The position numbers and the translations under genes are program-made. Below are positions 1-6,778 of a stretch of DNA of 14,998 nt, piece after piece. The first letter of the stretch is position 1. Each line of letters begins with the position of its first letter. The DNA is from Bacteroidaceae bacterium (lineage in GTDB: Bacteria; Bacteroidota; Bacteroidia; Bacteroidales; Bacteroidaceae): the NCBI GenBank assembly GCA_016284115.1, contig JAEEOD010000377.1, forward strand, positions 1 through 14,998. The letters run 5' to 3'. The notes under the pieces are model-generated. The model was not told where the DNA came from, searched no databases, and saw nothing but the letters and a program-made list of their open reading frames with translations.

Positions 1-1
1 G

Positions 2-625
2 TTCGAACGAAGGACAACAGGCTTGTATCACAACACTGCTGTCGTGTTTGATACAGATGGAAGTGTTGCTGGCAAATACCGTAAAATGCATATTCCTGAT
101 GACCCTGCTTACTATGAAAAATTCTATTTCACTCCTGGCGACCTGGGTTTTGAGCCCATTCAGACATCGCTGGGGAAACTGGGCCTGATGGTATGTTGGG
201 ACCAGTGGTATCCTGAAGGAGCTCGTTTGATGGCACTAAAAGGAGCGGAGATGCTCATCTATCCTACAGCCATTGGATGGGAAAGTACCGATACATCTGA
301 AGAGAAGCAACGTCAGTTGAATGCCTGGCAGACCGTTATGAGAGGTCATGCTGTTGCTAATGGGTTGCCTGTGATAGCCGTGAACAGAGTGGGGCATGAA
401 CCCGATCCATCTGGACAGACTAACGGAATTCAGTTTTGGGGTAATAGCTTTGTGGCAGGACCACAAGGTGAATTCATTGCTAAAGCTAGTGCCGACCAAG
501 AAGAAAACTGTGTAGTTGATGTTGATATTGAACGTTCAGAACAGGTGCGACGTTGGTGGCCTTTCTTGCGTGACAGACGTGTAGAGGCGTATGGGGATAT
601 ACTGAAACGTTTTTGTGATGAATAA
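2..625 (+). CDS. aguB: N-carbamoylputrescine amidase, 3' part (cut by window start)
   Basis: This is the C-terminal ~207 residues of a nitrilase-superfamily carbon-nitrogen hydrolase that runs in from the left edge; the frame is open from base 2, so the TTG at 23 is internal and not a start. The family enzyme hydrolyses N-carbamoylputrescine to putrescine, CO2 and ammonia, the last step of the agmatine route to putrescine, in the cytoplasm. Visible motifs are GLYHNTAVVFD, the KYRKMHIPDDP stretch carrying the catalytic lysine, and GLMVCWDQWYPE carrying the nucleophilic cysteine; the catalytic glutamate should lie upstream of the window. EKFYFTPGD and the C-terminal RRWWPFLRDRR are typical of AguB-type enzymes. 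Full-length AguB is about 290-300 residues, so roughly 90 are missing. It ends with TAA only 27 bases before the alarmone synthetase gene, so the two may be co-transcribed. An agmatine deiminase gene is often adjacent in this family but cannot be seen here. Confidence 0.9.
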   Translation, partial: FERRTTGLYHNTAVVFDTDGSVAGKYRKMHIPDDPAYYEKFYFTPGDLGFEPIQTSLGKLGLMVCWDQWYPEGARLMALKGAEMLIYPTAIGWESTDTSEEKQRQLNAWQTVMRGHAVANGLPVIAVNRVGHEPDPSGQTNGIQFWGNSFVAGPQGEFIAKASADQEENCVVDVDIERSEQVRRWWPFLRDRRVEAYGDILKRFCDE

Positions 626-652
626 TTAAATTGATAACCAAATAATTTGTAT

Positions 653-1750
653 ATGTCAGGAATGACTGATATAATATTAGACCCTCATGGGGAAGACTTG
701 TTGCAACAGTATCGCGAAATGCTGCCTTACCTGCAAAAACTGGAAAAATTGGTTTATAATAAGTTGAAAAAGTCTTTGGATGATCAAGGTATTTATGTTA
801 CTGCCATAGAGCATAGGGTAAAGACAGAAAAATCACTTGCAGGCAAGTTGTTTCTGAAAGGCGTGAAGTATCATAGTGTTAATGATATTACAGATTTAGT
901 GGGTTTCCGCATTATTACTTTTTATAACGATGATGTCGATAAAGTGGCTACTATTGCGAAAAAGTTGTTTGATATAGACTGGAAAGAATCTGTAGATAAG
1001 CGCAAATTACATCAGTTGAACAGTTTTGGCTATAACTCTCTTCACTATATTTGTCGTTTGCGAACAAGTAAAACTGCGTTGAGAAACATACGCTTCGAAA
1101 TACAGATGCGAACAGCTCTACAGCATGTGTGGTCCACCATCGAGCATGATACAGGTTATAAAGCTAACGTAAAAATTCTGGATGAGCATCGTCGCCAATT
1201 TAGTCGTTTGGCTGGTATGTTAGAACTGATTGATGATGAATTTAGTCGTTTGCGCAATGAAATAACGGAGTATCGTCGCAATATTCAAAGTCTAGTTCAT
1301 TCAGGGAAATTAGATGATGTCGCATTAACTGTCGACTCCTTTACGAGTTATTTGGAAATGCATCCGTTCGATCGTTTGAACCAACGTATAGCGGCTGTTA
1401 ATCAGGCAGAAATATTCCCTACTTCTTTGATGGGTTTCTTGCCTTTGCTAGTTTCATTTGGTTTTGAGACTTTGAGTGATATAGATCATTTCATCAAAGA
1501 GAATTCAGAGGATGCTTATCAGTTGGCACTCGCTCAGATAGCGCTGACTGATTTGGATATCTTGGCTGAGAACGTAGGCCTTCAGAATTTATGCTTGGTT
1601 TATGTGCTGAAGCAAGGTAGAGGCCGTGAGGGTTTGCAATTTGTGTACAAAACCTTAAATGGTAAACAAGATAATTATGATGTTTTTATTGATATGATTA
1701 TGGATCTTGCCAAGGATCTGCCTTTTTGGGATGATATATATAAAAAATGA
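653..1750 (+). CDS. Stand-alone RelA/SpoT-domain (p)ppGpp synthetase with unknown C-terminal half
   Basis: Predicted cytoplasmic alarmone synthetase that would transfer pyrophosphate from ATP to GDP or GTP. Counting from the ATG at 653 (365 residues), the synthetase domain spans about 30-175: RVKTEKSLAGK at 55-65 (ATP-binding basic motif), DITDLVGFRII at 78-88, GYNSLHY at 126-132 with the tyrosine that stacks on the acceptor nucleotide, and FEIQMRT at 148-154 with the catalytic glutamate E149. All of these look intact. There is no HD hydrolase domain and no TGS or ACT domain, so it is not a long RelA/SpoT enzyme. Residues about 176-365 are mostly helical in character and I do not recognise them; typical small alarmone synthetases lack so long a tail. 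A TTG at 647 is in frame but the ATG is preferred; an ATG at 662 is also possible. An HD hydrolase gene begins 6 bases after the stop. Substrate, product and any toxicity are inferred. Confidence 0.85.
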   Translation: MSGMTDIILDPHGEDLLQQYREMLPYLQKLEKLVYNKLKKSLDDQGIYVTAIEHRVKTEKSLAGKLFLKGVKYHSVNDITDLVGFRIITFYNDDVDKVATIAKKLFDIDWKESVDKRKLHQLNSFGYNSLHYICRLRTSKTALRNIRFEIQMRTALQHVWSTIEHDTGYKANVKILDEHRRQFSRLAGMLELIDDEFSRLRNEITEYRRNIQSLVHSGKLDDVALTVDSFTSYLEMHPFDRLNQRIAAVNQAEIFPTSLMGFLPLLVSFGFETLSDIDHFIKENSEDAYQLALAQIALTDLDILAENVGLQNLCLVYVLKQGRGREGLQFVYKTLNGKQDNYDVFIDMIMDLAKDLPFWDDIYKK

Positions 1751-1756
1751 ATAGCT

Positions 1757-2347
1757 ATGAGTAAGAAAGAATATATAGATAGCAGCATGCTGGATCGAGC
1801 CATCTGTTTCGCTGTGAAAGCACATGCCAATACAGAGCGAAAAGGAAAAGGTTTTCCTTATATAGTACATCCTTTAGAGGCAGTGGTTATTGTATCTACA
1901 ATTACTGCTGATCAAGAGCTATTAGCAGCAGCAGCTTTGCATGATACATTAGAAGATACTGATACAACTTATGAGCAGTTAAAGCAAGAGTTTGGTAAAC
2001 GAGTGGCTGATTTAGTAACACATGAGAGTGACGTGAAACTGGAAGGTGGCGCTTCTGCGACCTGGCACCTTCGTAAGCAGATATCTATTGAACATCTGGC
2101 GGAAGCCCCTCTTGATGCAAAGATTGTGGCGTTGGGAGACAAATTGTCTAATATGCGTATTATTGCTCGCGATTATGCTGTGATAGGCGATGAGTTGTGG
2201 AATCGTTTCCACGTTAGTGATCCTCAGGAACATGCCTGGCATTATTATGGTCTCATGCAATCCTTGTCTTCTCTACACGATACGGCAGCTTTTCAAGAGT
2301 TTGCTACTTTGGTCAAACAAGTTTTTGCTGATAAAATCTTACTCTAA
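1757..2347 (+). CDS. Stand-alone HD-domain (p)ppGpp hydrolase (MESH1/SAH-like)
   Basis: A 196-residue single-domain HD phosphohydrolase resembling MESH1 and bacterial small alarmone hydrolases, which remove the 3' pyrophosphate of (p)ppGpp in a Mn-dependent reaction. The metal ligands seem to be present: H38 in PYIVHPLE, H62-D63 in ALHDTLEDTD, and D128 in VALGDKLSNMR; the ERKGKGFPY, EFGKRVADLV and LRKQ motifs also follow the family. The spacing H38/H62-D63/D128 is close to that of MESH1. The C-terminal part, with WNRFHVSDPQEHAWHYYGL, fits a substrate-side helix pair common in bacterial members. It starts 6 bases after the synthetase stop, so the two genes are very likely translated from one mRNA, and the natural inference is that it counteracts its neighbour. 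It could instead act on another nucleotide; NADPH is a reported MESH1 substrate in animals. Confidence 0.87.
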   Translation: MSKKEYIDSSMLDRAICFAVKAHANTERKGKGFPYIVHPLEAVVIVSTITADQELLAAAALHDTLEDTDTTYEQLKQEFGKRVADLVTHESDVKLEGGASATWHLRKQISIEHLAEAPLDAKIVALGDKLSNMRIIARDYAVIGDELWNRFHVSDPQEHAWHYYGLMQSLSSLHDTAAFQEFATLVKQVFADKILL

Positions 2348-2380
2348 ACTTATAACTATAATTTTAAACTTTAATCAAAA

Positions 2381-3217
2381 ATGGGAATGGTTATTGGAAT
2401 TGATGTGGGTGGTTCCACCACAAAGATTGTTGGTATAAATGAAAGCAATCAGATTATCAAACCGATGTTTATTACAGCAGCAGATCCTATTACCTCTTTT
2501 TTTGGTGCTTTTGGTAAATACCTGCATGACAACGATATCCGTTTGGAAGATATTGAACAAGTGATGATGACGGGTGTGGGTAGTGCTTTTGTTACTACTC
2601 CTATATACAACTTGCCAACACAGATGGTGGATGAGTTCACTGCTGATGGGTTGGGAGCACGTCATGACATTGACATTGATAAATTGATTGTGGTTAGTAT
2701 GGGTACAGGTACTACATTTGTGAAAATCGACCATGATGAAATCAAACACATTGGCGGCATGGGCATAGGTGGAGGTACCTTACAAGGTCTGTCTAATTTG
2801 TTGTTAAAGACACATGATATTAGTCAGGTGTCAGAGTTAGCGTTGCAGGGAGATCATACAAAAGTAGATCTTTTAATTGGAGATGTTTGCAAATCCGACC
2901 TGCCCGGCTTGCCTCTTTATGCTACTGCATCGTTGTTGGGCAAGGCACACAGTGATTCTTCGCAAGAAGACATAGCTGCTGGTATTATCGTGACAGTATT
3001 GCAGACTATTGGTAGTGGAGCTGTTCTTTGCGCGTTGAACTCCGATATTAAAGATTTTGTGCTGATTGGTAACCTGACCCGAATGCCCCAGTGCAAGGAC
3101 GTTTTCAGTGAATTGGAAGGCCTCTATGGCGTGCGTTTCCACATTCCTCCTTATGCTGAATATAGTACTGCTATCGGTGCTGCTCTTACCTATTTAAAAA
3201 ATAAAGAGGAAAAATAA
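2381..3217 (+). CDS. Type II pantothenate kinase-like protein (CoaW family)
   Basis: A 278-residue member of the acetate/sugar kinase superfamily resembling type II (eukaryotic/staphylococcal) pantothenate kinases, which phosphorylate pantothenate with ATP as the first step of coenzyme A synthesis. Seen in the protein: the phosphate-1 loop IDVGGSTTK at 7-15, the candidate catalytic E85 in DEFTADGLGA, the phosphate-2 motif VSMGTGTTF at 105-113, and the glycine-rich GGMGIGGGTLQGL at 125-137, a hallmark of this family. The C-terminal YAEYSTAIGAALTYL fits the adenosine region. It starts 33 bases after the HD hydrolase gene on the same strand, with no clear terminator between them, so it probably shares the operon. 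Many Bacteroidetes carry type III CoaX for this step, so this protein might be a second kinase or act on a related substrate. Family placement is firm; the exact substrate is inferred. Confidence 0.8.
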   Translation: MGMVIGIDVGGSTTKIVGINESNQIIKPMFITAADPITSFFGAFGKYLHDNDIRLEDIEQVMMTGVGSAFVTTPIYNLPTQMVDEFTADGLGARHDIDIDKLIVVSMGTGTTFVKIDHDEIKHIGGMGIGGGTLQGLSNLLLKTHDISQVSELALQGDHTKVDLLIGDVCKSDLPGLPLYATASLLGKAHSDSSQEDIAAGIIVTVLQTIGSGAVLCALNSDIKDFVLIGNLTRMPQCKDVFSELEGLYGVRFHIPPYAEYSTAIGAALTYLKNKEEK

Positions 3218-3229
3218 ATGCCTAAACTG

Positions 3230-3260
3230 TTTGTGGGTTGAAATAAAAGTCGTAACTTTG
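3230..3260 (+). promoter_or_regulatory. Bacteroidetes-type promoter of rpsA
   Basis: An exact TTTG (3230-3233), 19 bases, then TAACTTTG (3253-3260) matches the known Bacteroides primary sigma consensus TTTG / TAnnTTTG. Transcription would start near 3267, giving an A/U-rich leader of about 57 bases before the rpsA ATG. Confidence 0.75.
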
Positions 3261-3296
3261 CCGCGTTTTTCAGACAACATAATGTCTAACACAATT

Positions 3297-3320
3297 AATT
3301 ATTAAACAAATTATTAACAA
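3297..3320 (+). promoter_or_regulatory. A/U-rich rpsA leader with tandem 12-nt repeat, no Shine-Dalgarno
   Basis: Two back-to-back 12-mers, AATTATTAAACA (3297-3308) and AATTATTAACAA (3309-3320), agree at 10 of 12 positions and end 3 bases before the rpsA start codon. No Shine-Dalgarno sequence is present. Ribosomal protein S1 binds A/U-rich leaders and is autoregulated in other bacteria, so this is a plausible S1 binding site; that role is inferred. Confidence 0.4.
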
Positions 3321-3323
3321 AAA

Positions 3324-5108
3324 ATGGAAAACTTAAAGAACATTCAGCCACTCGATGAGTTCAATTGGGAGGCTTATGAAAGTGGCGAAACACTTTCTCA
3401 GGTCAGCAAAGAAGACCAGGAGAAGGCGTATGACAACACGCTGAACAAAGTAAATGAGCGTGAAGTCGTTGAAGGTACCGTTATCAGCATGAACAAGCGT
3501 GAAGTTGTGGTGAATATCGGTTACAAATCTGACGGTATCATTCCTATGAGTGAGTTCCGTTACAATCCTGATTTGAAGCCTGGTGATAAGGTGGAAGTTT
3601 ACATTGAGAATCAGGAAGACAAGAAGGGTCAGTTGGTGCTCTCTCACCGCAAGGCTCGCCTGTCTCTGGCTTGGGATCGCGTAAACCAGGCATTGGAGAG
3701 TCAGGAAGTTATCAAGGGTTTCATCAAGTGCCGCACAAAGGGTGGTATGATTGTGGACGTATTTGGCATCGAGGCATTCTTGCCAGGTTCACAAATCGAT
3801 GTGAAGCCTATCCGCGATTACGACGTATTCGTAAACAAGACTATGGAGTTCAAGGTTGTGAAGATCAACCAGGAGTTCCGCAACGTAGTTGTTTCTCACA
3901 AGGCTCTCATCGAGGCTGAGTTGGAAGCACAGAAGAAGGAAATTGTTAGCAAGCTCGACAAGGGTCAGGTACTCGAAGGTACTGTTAAGAATATCACTTC
4001 TTATGGTGTATTCGTTGACCTTGGCGGTGTTGACGGTTTGATCCACATCACCGATCTGAGTTGGGGTCGTGTAAGTGATCCTCACGAAGTGGTTGAGCTT
4101 GACCAGAAGATAAATGTTGTTATCCTTGACTTTGACGACGACAAGCGTCGCATTGCTTTGGGTCTGAAGCAGCTCACTCCTCATCCTTGGGATGCTCTGA
4201 ATCAGGATCTGAAGGTGGGTGACCACGTGAAGGGTAAGGTAGTTGTGATGGCTGACTACGGTGCATTCGTAGAGATTGCTCCTGGAGTTGAAGGTCTGAT
4301 TCATGTGTCTGAGATGTCTTGGAGCCAGCACCTGCGTAGTGCTCAGGACTTCTTGAAGGTAGGCGACGAGGTAGAAGCTGTTATTTTGACTCTGGATCGC
4401 GACGAGCGTAAGATGTCTCTGGGTATCAAGCAGCTGAAGGCTGACCCATGGGAGAATATCGAAGAGCGTTATCCAGTTGGTTCACAGCACAAGGCTAAGG
4501 TTCGCAACTTCACCAACTTTGGTGTATTTGTTGAGATTGAAGAGGGCGTTGACGGCTTGATTCACATTTCTGACCTGTCATGGACCAAGAAGGTTAAGCA
4601 TCCATCAGAGTTTACCCAGATTGGTGCAGAGATCGACGTAGTAGTATTGGAAATCGACAAGGAGAACCGTCGTCTGAGCTTGGGTCACAAGCAGCTTGAG
4701 GAGAATCCTTGGGATACCTTCGCTAACGTATTCACTGAGGGTGCTGTATTCGACGGTACTGTTACTGATATCCTGGACAAGGGTGCAGTGGTTGCTCTGC
4801 CTCATGGCGTTGAGGGCTTCGTAACTCCTAAGCACTTGGTTAAGCAGGATGGCACTCAGGCTCAGGTAGGTGAGACTCTGCCATTCAAGGTTATTGAGTT
4901 CAATAAGGATACTCGTCGCATCTTCCTCTCACACAGCCGTGTTTATGAAGATCAGGCTCGTGAAGAAAGAAACGAGCGTCGTGCTCAGCGTCGTAACAAC
5001 AAGCGTGAAGAGGCTCCTGTAATTCAGAACCAGGCTGCGTCAACCACACTGGGTGATATCGATGCACTGGCAGCTCTGAAAGAGAAGCTTGCAAAGGGTG
5101 GCAAGTAA
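3324..5108 (+). CDS. rpsA: 30S ribosomal protein S1
   Basis: A 594-residue S1 protein that binds single-stranded mRNA on the small ribosomal subunit and helps start translation, especially on leaders without Shine-Dalgarno sequences. Six OB-fold S1 repeats can be counted at about 48-109, 129-192, 216-283, 302-370, 388-456 and 475-538. Repeats 3-5 are the most regular, each with a GVFV or GAFV plus GLIH signature (SYGVFVDL, DYGAFVEI, NFGVFVEI), while repeats 1, 2 and 6 are more divergent. The last ~45 residues form an arginine-rich tail (about 556-571) ending in an alanine/leucine/lysine helix. Codon choice is visibly more biased than in neighbouring genes, as expected for a highly expressed protein. 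The gene has its own promoter and terminator, so it is probably a single-gene unit. Confidence 0.97.
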   Translation: MENLKNIQPLDEFNWEAYESGETLSQVSKEDQEKAYDNTLNKVNEREVVEGTVISMNKREVVVNIGYKSDGIIPMSEFRYNPDLKPGDKVEVYIENQEDKKGQLVLSHRKARLSLAWDRVNQALESQEVIKGFIKCRTKGGMIVDVFGIEAFLPGSQIDVKPIRDYDVFVNKTMEFKVVKINQEFRNVVVSHKALIEAELEAQKKEIVSKLDKGQVLEGTVKNITSYGVFVDLGGVDGLIHITDLSWGRVSDPHEVVELDQKINVVILDFDDDKRRIALGLKQLTPHPWDALNQDLKVGDHVKGKVVVMADYGAFVEIAPGVEGLIHVSEMSWSQHLRSAQDFLKVGDEVEAVILTLDRDERKMSLGIKQLKADPWENIEERYPVGSQHKAKVRNFTNFGVFVEIEEGVDGLIHISDLSWTKKVKHPSEFTQIGAEIDVVVLEIDKENRRLSLGHKQLEENPWDTFANVFTEGAVFDGTVTDILDKGAVVALPHGVEGFVTPKHLVKQDGTQAQVGETLPFKVIEFNKDTRRIFLSHSRVYEDQAREERNERRAQRRNNKREEAPVIQNQAASTTLGDIDALAALKEKLAKGGK

Positions 5109-5130
5109 TAACTTTCACCTTATATATAAT

Positions 5131-5166
5131 AAAAGGTGTCTGCAAAGTTTGCAGGCACCTTTTTTA
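5131..5166 (+). terminator. Rho-independent terminator of rpsA
   Basis: The left arm starts AAAAGGTGTCTGC (5131) and the right arm ends GCAGGCACCTTTT; they pair along about 14 bp with a single T-G wobble, around a short AAAGTTT loop, and run into a T tract through 5165. It lies 22 bases after the rpsA stop. The right arm carries the TTTG of the next promoter. Confidence 0.88.
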
Positions 5167-5178
5167 TTGCTATCTTTG
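5148..5178 (+). promoter_or_regulatory. Bacteroidetes-type promoter of rnz, overlapping the rpsA terminator
   Basis: TTTG (5148-5151), 19 bases, then TATCTTTG (5171-5178), an exact match to the TTTG / TAnnTTTG consensus. The TTTG lies in the right arm of the rpsA terminator hairpin. The predicted transcription start near 5185 leaves a leader of about 18 bases before the rnz ATG. Confidence 0.72.
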
Positions 5179-5202
5179 TAAACTGAATAGCAAGACGAGT
5201 TT

Positions 5203-6123
5203 ATGGAAAAGTTTGAACTGACGATATTAGGTTGTGGCTCAGCCAAACCCACGTTGAAGCATTTCCCTTCTTCGCAGGTGCTGAACGTGCGTGACAAGCT
5301 GTTTATGATAGATTGTGGCGAAGGAACACAGATGCAGTACTGTAAGAATCGACTTCCTTTCAACCGCCTGAACAATATCTTCATCTCACACCTGCATGGT
5401 GACCATTGGTTCGGATTGCCAGGCCTGATATCCACCTTTAACTTGCAAGGACGTACGGCAGAGCTTCACATCTATAGTCCTCAAGGTCTTGAGACGATGA
5501 TGAAGCCCATCATGGACTATTGTAATTACGACATGACCTATCAGGTGTTTTTCCATGAATTTGATACTGAGAACCCTATCGTAATCTTTGAGGATCGTAC
5601 GCTTACAGTCACTACTATCCCCTTGAAACATAGGGTACCCACCTGCGGTTTCTTGTTTGAGGAGAAAATGGGACTAAGACATATTCTACGTGATATGATT
5701 GATGCATATGAGATACCTATTGCTTACATCAACAATATTCGTGCAGGAGAGGATTTTGTGCAACCTGATGGTGTGGTAATTGCCAATGAAAAACTTACCA
5801 CTGATCCATCACCAGTGCACAGCTATGCTTACTGTTCTGACACCAAGTATGCACCTGAGATTGTTGAGCAGGTGAGGGGAGTGGATTTGCTTTATCACGA
5901 GGCTACCTATGCCGCAGAAGATGCTCTGAAAGCCGAGAAACACTTCCACAGCACCACCTTACAGGCTGCTCAGATTGCTAATGATGCTGAAGTGAAAAGG
6001 CTCGTTATAGGGCATTTCTCGGCACGATATACGGATGAGAATGAGTTGCTTAAAGAGGCTAAATCCATATTTCCTAATACTCTGTTGGCTGATGAGGGGA
6101 AAGTGTTTGAGATGATAGATTAA
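5203..6123 (+). CDS. rnz: Ribonuclease Z (tRNA 3' endonuclease)
   Basis: A 306-residue short-form RNase Z of the metallo-beta-lactamase fold that cleaves the 3' trailer from precursor tRNAs in the cytoplasm. The zinc motif is complete as SHLHGDHWFG, with H63, H65, D67 and H68; further conserved elements are the early GCGSAKPT loop, IDCGEGTQ, PLKHRVPTCGF, YCSDT (third metal-binding Asp), LYHEATY and the late VIGHFSARY histidine motif. The insert around residues 150-190 is where the substrate-binding exosite arm lies in family members. Length and motif order match bacterial RNase Z. It sits just after the rpsA terminator with its own promoter, and its stop codon is immediately followed by the candidate ECF promoter of the sigma gene. 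Confidence 0.95.
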   Translation: MEKFELTILGCGSAKPTLKHFPSSQVLNVRDKLFMIDCGEGTQMQYCKNRLPFNRLNNIFISHLHGDHWFGLPGLISTFNLQGRTAELHIYSPQGLETMMKPIMDYCNYDMTYQVFFHEFDTENPIVIFEDRTLTVTTIPLKHRVPTCGFLFEEKMGLRHILRDMIDAYEIPIAYINNIRAGEDFVQPDGVVIANEKLTTDPSPVHSYAYCSDTKYAPEIVEQVRGVDLLYHEATYAAEDALKAEKHFHSTTLQAAQIANDAEVKRLVIGHFSARYTDENELLKEAKSIFPNTLLADEGKVFEMID

Positions 6124-6149
6124 ACCTATTGCTTTTCTTTCTGTCTAAT
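6120..6149 (+). promoter_or_regulatory. Candidate ECF-sigma promoter, copy 1 (before the sigma factor gene)
   Basis: TTAAACC (6120-6126), 15 bases, then TGTCTAAT (6142-6149). The same two blocks at the same spacing recur before the next gene (6727-6756). AAACC is like many ECF -35 elements and GTC(T)AA like ECF -10 elements, so this is a plausible autoregulatory promoter. The transcript would start at about 6155, which argues that the sigma gene starts at the ATG at 6173. Confidence 0.55.
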
Positions 6150-6172
6150 GATTAATGAACGAACAAAACGAT

Positions 6173-6730
6173 ATGAGTGCAAGATTTGACGAAGAAAATG
6201 TGCTGAGGATGCTGCAAGAAGACGATGCCACGCAACGTAGGGCGTTCGGCATGATTGTGGAGGAGTTTGGCCAACAACTTTATTGGCAGATACGACGCCT
6301 GGTGCTTAACCACGACGATGCCAATGATGTCTTGCAGGAAACGCTGATACAGGCTTGGAAAAACATCGACTACTTCCGTGGGGAATCTAAACTTTCCACC
6401 TGGCTCTATCGTATCGCCATCAACCAGAGTTTGAATTTCCTAAATAAGCAGAAGGCACAACAGAGCATCTCGATGGATAACGAGGAGGCAAGTGTGGCCA
6501 ACCAATTGGAGGGTGACCCATACTTCGATGGTGAGAAGGCACAACGTCTGTTGCAGCAGGCACTTACTACACTTCCAGACAAACAGCGACTGGTGTTTAA
6601 CCTTCGTTACTTTGACGAACTGACTTATACGGAGATTTCTGAGATTATAGGTTCCTCTGTAGGGGCATTGAAAGCTGACTATCACTTGGCTGTGAAGAAA
6701 ATATCTAAATTTTTTGAGGATGCTGATTAA
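6173..6730 (+). CDS. ECF-type RNA polymerase sigma factor
   Basis: A 185-residue sigma-70 family protein with only regions 2 and 4, as in extracytoplasmic-function sigma factors. Region 2 spans about 24-92 (DDANDVLQETLIQAWKN, then YFRGESKLSTWLYRIAINQ), and region 4 about 122-177 (LTTLPDKQRLVFNLRYFDEL, then the helix-turn-helix from YTEISEIIGSSVGALK). An acidic linker separates them. An in-frame ATG at 6155 would add six residues, but the upstream promoter-like motif would place the transcript start at about that codon, so the ATG at 6173 is preferred. That choice also gives the same motif-to-start distance (22-23 bases) as the next gene. It directs RNA polymerase to an unknown regulon, probably including its own operon; the following membrane protein is its likely antagonist. 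Confidence 0.88.
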   Translation: MSARFDEENVLRMLQEDDATQRRAFGMIVEEFGQQLYWQIRRLVLNHDDANDVLQETLIQAWKNIDYFRGESKLSTWLYRIAINQSLNFLNKQKAQQSISMDNEEASVANQLEGDPYFDGEKAQRLLQQALTTLPDKQRLVFNLRYFDELTYTEISEIIGSSVGALKADYHLAVKKISKFFEDAD

Positions 6731-6756
6731 ACCAATTGAATATACTGATGTCTAAT
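6727..6756 (+). promoter_or_regulatory. Candidate ECF-sigma promoter, copy 2 (before the anti-sigma-like gene)
   Basis: TTAAACC (6727-6733), 15 bases, then TGTCTAAT (6749-6756), identical in both blocks and spacing to copy 1. A shared ATTG also follows one base after ACC in both copies. The end of the block is 22 bases before the ATG at 6779. A weak purine stretch (AAAAAGGAT) lies between. Confidence 0.55.
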
Positions 6757-6778
6757 TAATAGAAAAAGGATAAAAGCT

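Noticed and set aside
236..499. Open frame on the minus strand inside aguB (and similar frames inside rpsA, rnz, the receptor and others)
   Set aside because: They lie wholly within strongly supported genes on the other strand or frame, have no start context, and their translations resemble no known protein.
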